Positions 34,499 to 44,663 are shown, counted from the stretch's first letter. The stretch: DNA of 64,000 nt from Bacillus sp. sid0103 (GCF_019219025.1 NZ_JAHUWN010000009.1:147980-211979); one strand, 5' to 3'. Numbers and translations: made by a program. The notes: generated from the sequence alone by a model not told the origin.

Positions 34499-37135
34499 TT
34501 ATTTCGCATCAAACCAAGTTGGTCCGTAGGCATAATCCACTTTCAATGGCACCTTCAATTCAAGTGCATTCTCCATCACGTCTGGGACTAACTTTTTCAA
34601 AATTTCTACTTCTTCCTCAGGTGCTTCAAAAATTAATTCATCGTGGACCTGAAGTAAGAGGCGTGTCTTTAAACCTTTGTCTTTTAAGGTATCGTCCATA
34701 TCTATCATGGCTTTTTTAATGATATCTGCGGCACTGCCTTGAATTGGAGTATTCATAGCTGTTCTTTCTGCAAAGCTTCTGATGTTGAAATTACGGGCTG
34801 TAATTTCAGGAATATATCTTCTTCTTTGCATCAGCGTCGAAACATATCCTTTCTGCTTGGCTGAATGAATAATATCATCCATGTATTCTTTGACACCAGG
34901 ATAGGTATCAAGATAACGTTCTATGAATTGACCTGCTTCTTTCCTAGTTATTCCTAAGGATTGGGAAAGACCATAATCACTGATTCCATATACTATTCCA
35001 AAGTTAACGGCTTTTGCCTGACGTCTCATGTTAGAGGTTACCTCATCTTTATTGACATGGAAAACCTCCATCGCTGTTTTTGTGTGAATATCCATATCTT
35101 CTTTAAATGCCTGAATCAACTTTTCATCACCAGCAATATCTGCGAGAACGCGGAGTTCAATCTGTGAATAGTCAGCAGCAAAAATGATCCAACCTTCCTC
35201 AGACGGAACAAAGGCTTGTCGAATTTTCCGACCTTCTTCCAAACGAATCGGGATATTTTGTAAATTAGGATCAATCGAACTTAACCGTCCTGTCGCGGTT
35301 AAGGTTTGTTGATATCTTGTATGTACTTTTCCGGTTTTAGGATTAATCACCTTTAGCAATCCTTCTATATAGGTAGATTGAAGCTTACCTAACTGTCTGT
35401 AAAGGAGGATGTGTTCAATAATTTCATGATCTTCCGCTAATTTTTCCAATACATCTGCTGAAGTTGAATAACCTGTTTTTGTTTTCTTTATGGCAGGCAG
35501 ATTTAATTTTTCGAATAAAATCACACCTAATTGTTTTGGTGAGTTGATATTAAATTTTTCTCCTGCTAATTCACATATCTTCTCTTCAATCTCAATCAAT
35601 CGTTCATTGAGCTCTTTACCCATAGTCTGAAGTCGTTCTTGTTCCACTTTAATCCCGCATGATTCCATATCGGCCAATATAAGTGATAATGGCATTTCAA
35701 GTACGGTAAATAATTCATATTGTTCATTTTTCCTTAATTCATCTTCAAGTATATCTCGTAGATCAAACATGGCCAGACTTTTTCGGACAAGATGTTCTGC
35801 AAGCTTCGTTGCTTCAGGGACTTTTCGCTTCGCCCCTTTTCCATAAAAAGATTCATCTGACTGGATCGTATGTATATCGAATCGTTTGGTAATGGCTGCG
35901 AGATCCTCAATGTTTTCTGAAGGATTTAAGATATAGGATGCCATCAGGATATCAAAATCGACACCTTTTAAATGAATATCATATCTTCTTAATGAGACTT
36001 CAGAACGCTTGGCATCATAGACTATCTTCTTTTTACTTTCATCCTCTGCCCATTTTTTGAAGGCGTCCGATTGCAATACTTGGTCTGTAGAAAAGTAGAA
36101 ATGTCCCTTTTCATTTACAAGGGAGAAGCCGATAATCTCTGCATAATGATAATTTTCATCCAACATTTCAATATAAAAATAATTGTTTTCTGCAAACAAC
36201 TCTTCCGTTATTTCTGCTGGAGTCTGAAACTCAATCTCTTCCAGCTCGGGCTCTTCTGTCATGTCAGGACCTTCTCCTAGTTTGTCCAATAAGGAATGAA
36301 AGCCTAATTCTTTAAATAGAGCCACTAATTTATCTCGTGTAAACCCCTCATAAGCGATGGTGTCTATATCCACTTCAATAGGTGCTTGTCTTTCAATCGT
36401 AGCAAGCTCTTTGCTCATAACGGCCTGGTTCTTAAATTCTGCTAATTTCTCTTTAAGCTTATTTCCATTTACCTGATCAATGGAAGCTAATAAATTTTCA
36501 AGTGTAGTAAACTCCTTTAAAAGCTTGATGGCAGTCTTCTCACCCACTCCAGGGACACCTGGGATATTATCGGAAGGATCTCCCATTAATCCTTTCATAT
36601 CAATAATTTGCTCAGGTGTGAGTCCATATTTTTCAGCGACATGTTCAGGGGTATATTCTTCAATATCCGTAATACCTTTACGGGTAATTCCAACTGTTGT
36701 TGAAGGAGAAGAGAGTTGTGTTAAATCTTTGTCTCCGGAGATTACCTTTACTTCATAACCATCATTTTCAGCACTTAATGACAACGTACCGATGATATCA
36801 TCGGCCTCATAATTCTCAAGTTCGTATCTAGAGATTCCATATGCATCAAGAAGGTCACGGATAAAAGGAAATTGCTCCGATAATTCAGGTGGAGTTTTTT
36901 GTCTTCCACCCTTATATTCACTAAATGTTTTATGACGAAAGGTCGTTTTTCCCGCATCAAATGCTACAAGGATATGGGTCGGCTTTTCATCTTCAAGAAT
37001 TTTCATAAGCATCATCGTAAAGCCATATACGGCATTCGTGTGAATTCCTTTATCGTTATTAAGCAGGGGTAATGCAAAAAATGCTCGGTAAGCAATACTA
37101 TTTCCATCTATAAGGACAAGTTTCTTCTTTTCCAA
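34499..37135 (-). CDS. polA: DNA polymerase I
   Basis: 878 aa. The N-terminal 5'-nuclease domain (1-about 290) includes DGNSIAYRAFFALP and GLMGDPSDNIPGVPGVGEKT. The middle 3'-5' exonuclease-like domain (about 300-470) appears degenerate, as in other Bacillus PolA. The polymerase domain holds motif A (ADYSQIELRVLADIAGDE), motif B (RRQAKAVNFGIVYGISDYG) and motif C (LLQVHDELIFE). It acts in Okazaki fragment maturation and repair. TTG start. Confidence 0.98.
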   Translation of the reverse strand: MEKKKLVLIDGNSIAYRAFFALPLLNNDKGIHTNAVYGFTMMLMKILEDEKPTHILVAFDAGKTTFRHKTFSEYKGGRQKTPPELSEQFPFIRDLLDAYGISRYELENYEADDIIGTLSLSAENDGYEVKVISGDKDLTQLSSPSTTVGITRKGITDIEEYTPEHVAEKYGLTPEQIIDMKGLMGDPSDNIPGVPGVGEKTAIKLLKEFTTLENLLASIDQVNGNKLKEKLAEFKNQAVMSKELATIERQAPIEVDIDTIAYEGFTRDKLVALFKELGFHSLLDKLGEGPDMTEEPELEEIEFQTPAEITEELFAENNYFYIEMLDENYHYAEIIGFSLVNEKGHFYFSTDQVLQSDAFKKWAEDESKKKIVYDAKRSEVSLRRYDIHLKGVDFDILMASYILNPSENIEDLAAITKRFDIHTIQSDESFYGKGAKRKVPEATKLAEHLVRKSLAMFDLRDILEDELRKNEQYELFTVLEMPLSLILADMESCGIKVEQERLQTMGKELNERLIEIEEKICELAGEKFNINSPKQLGVILFEKLNLPAIKKTKTGYSTSADVLEKLAEDHEIIEHILLYRQLGKLQSTYIEGLLKVINPKTGKVHTRYQQTLTATGRLSSIDPNLQNIPIRLEEGRKIRQAFVPSEEGWIIFAADYSQIELRVLADIAGDEKLIQAFKEDMDIHTKTAMEVFHVNKDEVTSNMRRQAKAVNFGIVYGISDYGLSQSLGITRKEAGQFIERYLDTYPGVKEYMDDIIHSAKQKGYVSTLMQRRRYIPEITARNFNIRSFAERTAMNTPIQGSAADIIKKAMIDMDDTLKDKGLKTRLLLQVHDELIFEAPEEEVEILKKLVPDVMENALELKVPLKVDYAYGPTWFDAK

Positions 37136-37154
37136 TTACATCCACCTTCCAAAA

Positions 37155-38573
37155 TCACCTTAAATATTTATCCAGTTCGATAATAAACTCGCTTCCTTCA
37201 CCCAAATCACTTCTAACACTTATATTTCCATGATGGGCTTCAATTAAATGCTTAACAATCGCTAGCCCAAGCCCCGTTCCACCAGAGTTCCGGCTTCTCG
37301 CTCGGTCGACACGGTAAAATCGTTCAAAAATACGCGGAATTTCTTCTTTACTAATTCCAATCCCCGTGTCTTTTACATGGACTCGTACATTTTCACCATG
37401 ATCGAGAAGAATAATTTTCACATCCCCTTCAAGAGGAGTATACGAAATTGCATTGGCGATCAAATTAATAAACACTTGTTTTAAACGGTCTGAATCACCA
37501 TGGACCATCACTTGATTTTGTTTACAAACAAGGTCAAGCTGGATGTTCTTCGCTTGTGCTTTTTCGCTAAAAATGGCAATAACATCTTTTAAAAGCGCGT
37601 ACAAATCAAGTTCCTGAATATTTAATTTGAAGCCTTGCTGTTCTATTTTTGAAAGATCCAACAATTCTTGTATAAGGGTTTGCAGGCGATCACTTTCTTT
37701 GCGAATAATGGAAAGAAACGCTTCCAATGTTTCTTTATTGTTCATAGCACCATCCAATAGCGTTTCCGTAAACCCTTTAATAGAAGTAACTGGGGTTTTT
37801 AATTCATGGGATACGTTGGCCACAAAATCCTTACGCATTTGCTCGAGTTTTTTAATTTCAGTTATATCATGAAATACGAGCAATACCCCTTTCCAAACAT
37901 TATTTGTTCCAATAATCGGGACACCATATACAATAAAGTATCTTCGTTCAATAAATAAAGGAACAAGTATTTGTCTGTTAACCTTTTTTTCGGTCCGAAA
38001 AACTTCGGCAACTAACTGACAAATTTCCTCATAATCAATAACTTCATAATAAAGCTTATTTAAATAATTTGTTGGATTCACATGAAAAATATCAATATAT
38101 CCTTTATTTATTAGATTTATGTACCCGCGACTGTCAATTAACACTAAACCAGAGCCCATATTTTCAATTAATGCACTTAGCCTGTCCTTCTGCATTTCTT
38201 GTGCTTTGGTGAGTTCTTGAAGGTTTTCAGCTAGCATATTAAGCGATGATCCAAGCATTCCAGTTTCATCTAATCGATTTACTTTGGTCCTGGCCCGGTA
38301 ATTTCCTTTAGCCAGTTCAATAGCGACATTTGTTGCCGCTTCAATTGGTTTTGTATATTTTGAGGTAATTCTTAACCATAGGAAAATTATGATTATAAAT
38401 GCAATCCCAAGGCAAATGGAAAGAACCCACAAAATTTCTATTTTAAGATGTTCATCTAATGACTCTAAGTAATAGCTTTTAAAAAATAGACCTAACAAGA
38501 TTCCTAATCCAACTAATACTGCAATAATTAATATAATTAGTGAAATTAGCAGTCCTTTTCGGAATTTGGTCAT
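37155..38573 (-). CDS. phoR: sensor histidine kinase PhoR-like (no large extracytoplasmic domain)
   Basis: 472 aa, shorter than B. subtilis PhoR (about 580). Two membrane helices (about 8-31 and 47-68) are separated by only about 15 residues, so the usual PDC-like extracytoplasmic sensor is absent. Then come HAMP (about 68-122), PAS (about 130-235), HisKA with phospho-acceptor His256 in VANVSHELKTPVTS, and HATPase_c with N, G1 (DTGIGISKEEIPRIFERFYR) and G2 (GGTGLGLAIVKHL) boxes. Overlaps phoP by 4 bp. A phosphate-starvation role is inferred from position and partner. Confidence 0.9.
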   Translation of the reverse strand: MTKFRKGLLISLIILIIAVLVGLGILLGLFFKSYYLESLDEHLKIEILWVLSICLGIAFIIIIFLWLRITSKYTKPIEAATNVAIELAKGNYRARTKVNRLDETGMLGSSLNMLAENLQELTKAQEMQKDRLSALIENMGSGLVLIDSRGYINLINKGYIDIFHVNPTNYLNKLYYEVIDYEEICQLVAEVFRTEKKVNRQILVPLFIERRYFIVYGVPIIGTNNVWKGVLLVFHDITEIKKLEQMRKDFVANVSHELKTPVTSIKGFTETLLDGAMNNKETLEAFLSIIRKESDRLQTLIQELLDLSKIEQQGFKLNIQELDLYALLKDVIAIFSEKAQAKNIQLDLVCKQNQVMVHGDSDRLKQVFINLIANAISYTPLEGDVKIILLDHGENVRVHVKDTGIGISKEEIPRIFERFYRVDRARSRNSGGTGLGLAIVKHLIEAHHGNISVRSDLGEGSEFIIELDKYLR

Positions 38574-39286
38574 TCTCCTTTTGGCTCCTCCATTTTATAA
38601 CCCAAGCCCCGTATCGTCTTGATATATACTGGCTTTTTGGTTTCCACTTCAACTTTTTCTCTTAAATGAGAAATATGCACATCGACAATTCTAGTATCGC
38701 CAGCAAAGTCGTAATTCCAAACAGCACTTAATAATTGATCACGTGTCATGACGCGCCCTTTATTTTGAGCAAGAAAAAGAAGCAATTCAAATTCCTTTAA
38801 AGTTAACTCCAACAGATTATCATTAAAATGAGCCTCATATTTTTCAGGATTAATTCTTAAATTACCGATTTGTATTTGCCCTGTTTCTTCCCCACCTACA
38901 TTAGTAGTCTCCGTTTGAATTTGTATTCTTCTGAGGATTGCTTTGACGCGGGCTATCACTTCTCTTGGACTAAAGGGCTTCACCATGTAATCATCAGCAC
39001 CAAGTTCAAGACCCAAGATTTTATCAAACTCATCATCCTTGGCAGTTAACATCAAAATTGGGGTCATGATTCTCTTTTGTCTAAGCTGTTTGCATACTTC
39101 CATCCCATCCATTTTAGGCAGCATAAGATCCAAAACAATGATATCAAGGGATTGTGTCTCAGCAATTTGTATTCCCGCTTCGCCATCCATTGCTGTTAGG
39201 ACTTCGAACCCTGCTTGCTCCAAATTATATTGTAGTAACGTAACAATTGATTGTTCATCATCGACAACTAGAACTCTATTTTTCAT
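38570..39286 (-). CDS. phoP: response regulator PhoP
   Basis: OmpR-family regulator, 238 aa from ATG at 39286 (MKNRVLVVDDEQS; GGGGGAT upstream). The receiver domain has the phospho-acceptor Asp in DIIVLDLMLPKMDGMEV and the conserved Lys in MVKPFSPRE. The C-terminal winged helix (about 140-236) includes GRVMTRDQLLSAVWNYDF and RTIRGLGYKME. Pairs with the downstream PhoR-like kinase to control phosphate-starvation genes. Confidence 0.94.
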   Translation of the reverse strand: MKNRVLVVDDEQSIVTLLQYNLEQAGFEVLTAMDGEAGIQIAETQSLDIIVLDLMLPKMDGMEVCKQLRQKRIMTPILMLTAKDDEFDKILGLELGADDYMVKPFSPREVIARVKAILRRIQIQTETTNVGGEETGQIQIGNLRINPEKYEAHFNDNLLELTLKEFELLLFLAQNKGRVMTRDQLLSAVWNYDFAGDTRIVDVHISHLREKVEVETKKPVYIKTIRGLGYKMEEPKGE

Positions 39287-39527
39287 ACGATCCCCCACTT
39301 TTTTAGTTACCTCCATTATAATAATAATGCTAAATTATTATCTAGATTTACAAAACTTTAACAAAGGCTATTTACGCAAGATTGTTTTTTTCGTATAAGT
39401 TCATCCACCCGTACAACAAGTTGCTTCGTGGCATCTTTTCGTAAGGACATTAGCGATATTGCCTAGAGACCTAGTAAATGAGCTTTATTTAACTCCAAAA
39501 ACAATAAAGTTTATGAAAAGAGCCTTA

Positions 39528-39565
39528 ACAAAAAAGGAATGTGAATTGGTCACATTCCTTTTATT
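39528..39565 (-). terminator. terminator of the MaoC-like gene
   Basis: Stem AAAAGGAATGTGA/TCACATTCCTTTT with T-runs on both sides; probably bidirectional. Confidence 0.82.
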
Positions 39566-39588
39566 TATACATTATTTCCACTTTTTTA

Positions 39589-40065
39589 TCAAAAATTATC
39601 CAAGGTCTTCGCATGTATTTCTTCTAAGCGGTGTGGCGGGCAAACTTTCACCTTGCCTTGAATGACAGGCTCGTTCTTTTCATTGATTCCTAGGACACTA
39701 ATTACAATGGTATGCTCATCTCTTAATACTTCAATCACTTCGAACAAGAACTCGACCGATCCATAATGGTAAACAGGTTTAGGAAACAAGATTTCTTGAC
39801 TTAAAATATGACTCCCAGGACCGGGTAGATATTTTGAGATGGCTGAGGTGATTATTCCTGTCAGCATGATACTTGGAACAATCGGTTTTTCAAAAGGAGT
39901 CTGTGATGCATAATCATGCTGAATATAGAGGGGATTTGCATCGTCAGTTAATCCTAGATAAAGCAGGAGATCTTTGTCTTCTATTTTTTCAGTCATAGAT
40001 AATTTTTCACCGACAGTAATTTCTTCAATCTTACGGCCTAGCTTTCTCTTTTTACCTAAAAGCAT
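39589..40065 (-). CDS. MaoC-like hotdog dehydratase
   Basis: 158 aa from ATG at 40065 (MLLGKKRKLGRKIEEITVGE; GGAGG upstream). It is a single hotdog-fold domain with the hydratase-like segment LGLTDDANPLYIQHDYASQT (Asp and His/Tyr region) and IVPSIMLTGIITSAISKYLPG. Such proteins hydrate enoyl-CoA or act in fatty-acid or PHA metabolism; the exact substrate is unclear. A cre-like site overlaps its leader. Confidence 0.85.
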   Translation of the reverse strand: MLLGKKRKLGRKIEEITVGEKLSMTEKIEDKDLLLYLGLTDDANPLYIQHDYASQTPFEKPIVPSIMLTGIITSAISKYLPGPGSHILSQEILFPKPVYHYGSVEFLFEVIEVLRDEHTIVISVLGINEKNEPVIQGKVKVCPPHRLEEIHAKTLDNF

Positions 40066-40080
40066 GAAACTCCACCTCCG

Positions 40081-40094
40081 TGTAAGCGGTTGCA
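40081..40094 (+). promoter_or_regulatory. cre-like site in the leader of the MaoC-like gene
   Basis: TGTAAGCGGTTGCA matches the CcpA consensus TGWAANCGNTNWCA at 13 of 14 positions, 16 bp upstream of the ATG. CcpA binding here would act as a roadblock. Confidence 0.55.
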
Positions 40095-40102
40095 AATTAA
40101 TA

Positions 40103-40142
40103 CAAAGAAATTCGGGGAACTTTTGTAACCCCGAATTTCTCT
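40103..40142 (-). terminator. mdh terminator
   Basis: Perfect 12-bp stem AGAAATTCGGGG (40106-40117)/CCCCGAATTTCT (40129-40140). The downstream T content on the minus strand is moderate (CTTTGTATT). Confidence 0.75.
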
Positions 40143-40151
40143 TTTATTTTT

Positions 40152-41090
40152 TTAAACTAAAACTTGCATAACATTGCGAACGGATTCAACTGATTTATTT
40201 AAAGCAGTTTTTTCGTCTGCAGTTAATTCAAGTTCGATTACTTTTTCTATACCATTTGCACCAAGGATTGTTGGTACGCCAAGGTAGATGCCATCGTAAC
40301 CAAATTCTCCTTCAAGATATGCAATGGAAGGAAGAACGCGGCGTTGGTCTTTAAGGATTGCTTCACACATTTCGACTAATGACGCAGCAGGAGCATAATA
40401 AGCGCTTCCATTACCAAGAAGGTTTACAATTTCACCGCCGCCTTTTCTTGTGCGTTCCACAATTGCTTCGAGACGATCTTTAGGAATTAATGTTTCTAAC
40501 GGAATACCACCAGCATAAGAGTAACGCACAAGCGGAACCATGTCATCACCATGTCCACCCAATACGAAGCCTGTAATGTCTTTAACAGAAAGGTTTAATT
40601 CTTGAGCAACAAATGTACGGAAACGTGCAGTATCTAGGACACCAGATTGGCCAATTACACGGTTTTTAGGGAATCCTGATTCTTTAAATACCGTGTAGGT
40701 CATAGCATCAACTGGGTTTGTTAACACTAGAATCGTACAGTTAGGGGAATACTTCACAATTTGCTGTGTTACACTTTTCATAACCTTTTGGTTTGTTTGA
40801 ACCAAATCATCACGGCTCATACCAGGTTTACGTGCAATACCAGCAGTGATCACAACAATATCAGAATCACTAGTATCTTCATAGTTTGAAGTACCAGTAA
40901 TATTTGCATCAAAGCCTTGAACTGGACTTGCTTCAAGCATGTCTAATGCTTTACCTTTTGTCGGATTTTCCATTTGTGGGATATCAACAAGAACTACATC
41001 TCCTAGTTCCTTTTGTGCAAGTAAAAATGCTGTAGTTGCTCCGGTGAATCCTCCGCCGATTACAGATACCTTTTTACGTTTTAATGACAT
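40152..41090 (-). CDS. mdh: malate dehydrogenase
   Basis: LDH-like NAD-dependent malate dehydrogenase, 312 aa. Nucleotide motif [16 protein letters not shown] (about 9-24); active-site Arg/Asp/His in [17 protein letters not shown] and [14 protein letters not shown]. It oxidises malate to oxaloacetate in the TCA cycle. Last gene of citZ-icd-mdh. ATG after AAAGGGGAG. Confidence 0.98.
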   Translation of the reverse strand: MSLKRKKVSVIGGGFTGATTAFLLAQKELGDVVLVDIPQMENPTKGKALDMLEASPVQGFDANITGTSNYEDTSDSDIVVITAGIARKPGMSRDDLVQTNQKVMKSVTQQIVKYSPNCTILVLTNPVDAMTYTVFKESGFPKNRVIGQSGVLDTARFRTFVAQELNLSVKDITGFVLGGHGDDMVPLVRYSYAGGIPLETLIPKDRLEAIVERTRKGGGEIVNLLGNGSAYYAPAASLVEMCEAILKDQRRVLPSIAYLEGEFGYDGIYLGVPTILGANGIEKVIELELTADEKTALNKSVESVRNVMQVLV

Positions 41091-41136
41091 TTTGACACTC
41101 CCCTTTGTACGTTTTTTGTTGGTCTTAAACCTTAAA

Positions 41137-41175
41137 ATGCAGGTAGGGCTATTAACTAACAGCCCTCATCTGCAT
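41137..41175 (-). other. icd-mdh intercistronic hairpin
   Basis: Imperfect stem ATGCAG..AGGGCT/AGCCCT..CTGCAT spanning the icd-mdh junction, with only a weak T-run. It could be a leaky terminator or an mRNA stability element. Confidence 0.55.
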
Positions 41176-41182
41176 CAACTGT

Positions 41183-42451
41183 TTAATCCATGTTCTTAAT
41201 TAGCTCGTCAGCAAATTCAGAAGTTTTAACTTCTGTTGCTCCGTCCATTAAACGAGCAAAATCGTAAGTTACAACTTTGGATGCAATGGTTTTTTCAACA
41301 GATCTAATAACCAGAGTAGCTGCTTCATTCCAGCCTAAGTGCTCAAGCAATAACACACCTGATAAAATAACGGATGAAGGATTCACTTTATCAAGACCAG
41401 CATATTTAGGGGCAGTACCATGTGTTGCTTCAAAAATAGCATGTCCTGTTTCATAGTTAATGTTAGCGCCTGGTGCAATACCAATACCGCCTACTTGTGC
41501 TGCAAGTGCATCTGAAATGAAGTCCCCATTTAAGTTCATTGTTGCAACAACATCAAACTCACGTGGACGTGTAAGGATTTGTTGTAAGAAGATATCTGCA
41601 ATGGCATCTTTTACGATGATTTTTCCAGTTGCTTCTGCATCTGCTTGTGCCTTGTTTGCCGCTTCTGAACCTTGCTCAGCTTTAATGCGGTCATATTGAG
41701 CCCATGTAAAGACTTTATCGCCAAATTCCTTTTCAGCAAGTTCGTAGCCCCAGTTTTTAAACGCGCCTTCAGTAAATTTCATGATATTACCTTTGTGCAC
41801 GAGTGTTACTGATTTACGGCCTTCTTTAATAGCATAGTTAATTGCTGCACGTACTAAGCGGCTTGTTCCTTCTTCAGAAATTGGCTTAATTCCAATTCCT
41901 GAAGTTTCAGGGAATCTGATTTTCTTAACACCCATTTCGTTTTGTAAGAAGTCAATTACTTTCTTGACTGCTTCTGTACCTTTTTCATATTCAATACCAG
42001 CATAAATATCTTCAGTGTTTTCACGGAAAATAACCATGTCAGTATCTTGTGGACGCTTAACTGGTGAAGGAACACCTTCGAACCATCTTACCGGACGTAA
42101 GCAGACAAATAAATCTAACTCTTGACGTAGAGCAACGTTCAACGAACGAATTCCTCCACCAACAGGAGTCGTTAATGGCCCTTTGATAGCAATCAAATAT
42201 TCATTGATTAAATCTAGTGTTTCTGATGGAAGCCATTCGCCAGTTTGGTTGAATGCTTTTTCACCTGCTAAAACTTCTTTCCATACTAGTTTGCGTTCAC
42301 CTTTGTAGGCTTTTTCAACTGCTGCATTTAAGACTCTCTCAGAAGCAGCCCAAATATCAGGTCCAATCCCGTCTCCCTCAATAAATGGGATAATTGGATT
42401 GTTTGGTACGTTTAATACTCCGTTAGTAACTGTAATTTTTTCGCCTTGCAT
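41183..42451 (-). CDS. icd: isocitrate dehydrogenase (NADP)
   Basis: 422 aa, E. coli-type dimeric enzyme. Substrate-binding Ser/Arg segment [17 protein letters not shown] (about 105-121) and Mg-binding/signature region [20 protein letters not shown]. It decarboxylates isocitrate to 2-oxoglutarate. ATG after AGGAGGG. Middle gene of citZ-icd-mdh. Confidence 0.98.
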   Translation of the reverse strand: MQGEKITVTNGVLNVPNNPIIPFIEGDGIGPDIWAASERVLNAAVEKAYKGERKLVWKEVLAGEKAFNQTGEWLPSETLDLINEYLIAIKGPLTTPVGGGIRSLNVALRQELDLFVCLRPVRWFEGVPSPVKRPQDTDMVIFRENTEDIYAGIEYEKGTEAVKKVIDFLQNEMGVKKIRFPETSGIGIKPISEEGTSRLVRAAINYAIKEGRKSVTLVHKGNIMKFTEGAFKNWGYELAEKEFGDKVFTWAQYDRIKAEQGSEAANKAQADAEATGKIIVKDAIADIFLQQILTRPREFDVVATMNLNGDFISDALAAQVGGIGIAPGANINYETGHAIFEATHGTAPKYAGLDKVNPSSVILSGVLLLEHLGWNEAATLVIRSVEKTIASKVVTYDFARLMDGATEVKTSEFADELIKNMD

Positions 42452-42516
42452 AGTTGTATTCCCTCCTATTATGTAAAAAAGCTAAATAAAGAGCATTGTC
42501 CACCCTTTGTCTTATC

Positions 42517-42546
42517 AAAGGTTAGAGATGTGAGTCTCTAACCTTT
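42517..42546 (-). other. citZ-icd intercistronic hairpin
   Basis: Perfect 12-bp inverted repeat AAAGGTTAGAGA (42517-42528)/TCTCTAACCTTT (42535-42546), 6-nt loop, without a T-run in either direction. More likely a partial terminator or RNA stability/processing element than a full terminator. Confidence 0.6.
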
Positions 42547-42589
42547 TCATACATTCCTATTAGACCAATAATTGCAACAAAAGTAAATA

Positions 42590-43708
42590 TTAACCTCGTT
42601 GCTCGATTGGTACATATTTTTGCATTCCAGGACCTGTATAATCTGCACGAGGGCGGATTAACCGATTGTTTTCATACTGTTCTAGAATATGGGCAAGCCA
42701 TCCTGATACCCTGCTTACTGCAAAAATTGGTGTCATTAAATCATGATCAATCCCTAAGCTGTGATAAACAGAAGCAGAATAGAAATCCACGTTAGGTGGT
42801 AATTTCTTTTCACCAGTAACAATGCTTTCAATTTTTTCAGAAATATCATACCATTGTGGTTCGCCTGTTAGTTCAGTTAATTTTTTAGACATTGCTCTTA
42901 AATGCTTGGCACGTGGATCTCCATTTCGATAAACACGATGGCCAAAGCCCATGATTTTTTCTTTCTTCTCAAGCTTTCCACGTACATAAGGCTCTACGTT
43001 TTCAAGCGTACCGATTTCTTTAAGCATTTTCATAACAGCTTCATTCGCACCACCATGTAGTGGACCCTTAAGAGCACCAATTGCAGCTGTTACTCCAGAA
43101 TAAACATCCGATAATGTCGCTACACAAACACGTGCAGTAAATGTGGATGCGTTTAATTCGTGGTCCGCATGTAAAACGAGTGCTTTATCAATCGCTTCAA
43201 CCGCAATGGCTGCTGGTTCCTTCCCAGTCAACATATATAAGAAATTGGCTGCAAAGCTTAATTCCTGCTTAGGAGCAATTGGTTCTAACCCTTTTCTAAC
43301 GCGAGCAAATGTTGCAACAATCGCAGGCATTTTAGCCTGAAGGCGAATCGCTTTTTGATAATTTGAATCCGCATCCATTAAATCAGCTTCATCATCATAA
43401 ATCCCTAAAAGCGAAACGGCTGTACGAAGGGCCGCCATTGGATGTACTTCTTGAATTGGAAACAACTTAAAGTGTTCAATTACTTCCTGCGGTAGTGCTG
43501 AATTTTCAGCAAGTTGTTTTTTCAATTCTGCCAACTGGTCTGCAGTCGGCAATTTGCGATGCCATAATAAATAGATTACCTCTTCAAAACTAGCATTCAC
43601 AGCTAAATCGTCAATGTCATAGCCAACATAAGTGAGCGTATCATCAATAATTGAGCTGATGGAGGAAGTTGTTGCAACTACCCCTTCAAGACCGCGTGTT
43701 ACTGTCAT
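42590..43708 (-). CDS. citZ: citrate synthase
   Basis: Type II-like short citrate synthase, 372 aa. Catalytic His and neighbours in GPLHGGANEAVMKML and IMGFGHRVYRNGDPRA, with Asp in VDFYSASVYHSLGI. It condenses acetyl-CoA and oxaloacetate. ATG after AAGGAGAG. First gene of citZ-icd-mdh, with its own promoter and a cre-like element. Confidence 0.98.
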   Translation of the reverse strand: MTVTRGLEGVVATTSSISSIIDDTLTYVGYDIDDLAVNASFEEVIYLLWHRKLPTADQLAELKKQLAENSALPQEVIEHFKLFPIQEVHPMAALRTAVSLLGIYDDEADLMDADSNYQKAIRLQAKMPAIVATFARVRKGLEPIAPKQELSFAANFLYMLTGKEPAAIAVEAIDKALVLHADHELNASTFTARVCVATLSDVYSGVTAAIGALKGPLHGGANEAVMKMLKEIGTLENVEPYVRGKLEKKEKIMGFGHRVYRNGDPRAKHLRAMSKKLTELTGEPQWYDISEKIESIVTGEKKLPPNVDFYSASVYHSLGIDHDLMTPIFAVSRVSGWLAHILEQYENNRLIRPRADYTGPGMQKYVPIEQRG

Positions 43709-43889
43709 AGTAAATCTCTCCTTCTTATTCTAAATTTCCCCATACCAGTAAAACAAAAATATTCCCCTTATCCATCCATTAGATTAACTGAGCGATTGCT
43801 CGGGTAAAAAGCAAACAATTAAATGCTATTACTTTAGGCATAAATAAATTAATTAGCAAATCAGCATATATATGTGGTTTATGTAGAAA

Positions 43890-43904
43890 AAGAAACGCTT
43901 ACAA
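43890..43904 (-). promoter_or_regulatory. cre-like site of citZ
   Basis: TTGTAAGCGTTTCTT (minus sense) has the CcpA core TGTAAGCGTT and lies at about the transcription start, consistent with the catabolite repression of citZ known in B. subtilis. Confidence 0.65.
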
Positions 43905-43908
43905 GCCT

Positions 43909-43937
43909 ATTATAAACAATTATCAGATTTTTGTGAA
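43909..43937 (-). promoter_or_regulatory. citZ promoter
   Basis: -35 TTCACA (complement of 43932-43937), spacer 17, -10 TATAAT (complement of 43909-43914). The rest of the 43709-43889 leader shows no gene. Confidence 0.75.
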
Positions 43938-43982
43938 TGAAAAGGCTTCGAAAAGTGAAAAAAATATTATTTTACAAAAAAT

Positions 43983-44444
43983 CTACGTAAAAAAACTATA
44001 AATTTTCATTGCCATATAGGCGATTCCAGCACCAATTAATGGACCGACTGCTACACCTTTGAAAATAGACACAGAAAGAATCGTTCCAAGTACCAATGCT
44101 GTAGTAATCTGTGGGTCATCAGCTAACAACTTTACCCCCCCTTTTGCCAGCAACGCGACAATCATACCAGAGATAAGGGCAATCCAAGCATAAGATGATT
44201 TAAATGCGCCAGTTAAGTCTTTAAAACCGATTTCTCCACTCGCAATCGGTGCTAATACGGCAATGGTGATAATGGTTACACCCCAATTAATCCCTTTTGA
44301 CTGTATATATGAGAAAGCTTTTGTATCTAATCCTCCTACCTTTAAAGCAAGGAGGACAGCAATTGCAATCATTAAGGAACTGTTTTTGGCGATAAAACCT
44401 ATGACTAGCAATAATAGTAAAAATAGTACTGACTCATTAAACAT
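43983..44444 (-). CDS. ytwI: DUF441 family membrane protein
   Basis: 153 aa with about four membrane helices. The DUF441 pattern is seen in LLLLLVIGFIAKNSSLMIAI, then GVTIITIAVLAPIASGEIGF and GTILSVSIFKGVAVGPLIGAG. Function is unknown. ATG after GGGAAGG. It sits between citZ and ytvI as in B. subtilis. Confidence 0.9.
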   Translation of the reverse strand: MFNESVLFLLLLLVIGFIAKNSSLMIAIAVLLALKVGGLDTKAFSYIQSKGINWGVTIITIAVLAPIASGEIGFKDLTGAFKSSYAWIALISGMIVALLAKGGVKLLADDPQITTALVLGTILSVSIFKGVAVGPLIGAGIAYMAMKIYSFFT

Positions 44445-44663
44445 GTTGTCACCTTCCCTAATACAAATTATCGTACCATAATGACTTGGTAAGAGCGAAA
44501 TGAATATTTATGTCAGGTTTTGTCTAATCCAATCTCGAATCTTCCTCAAAAAAAAATGTTCGTAATATTTTTGTTAATTTTATTCACCTGGAAAAATATG
44601 CAGATAATTTTATAAGATGTTAAACTAGAACTACGATATTTGCATATAAAGGGAGGTTTGTTT

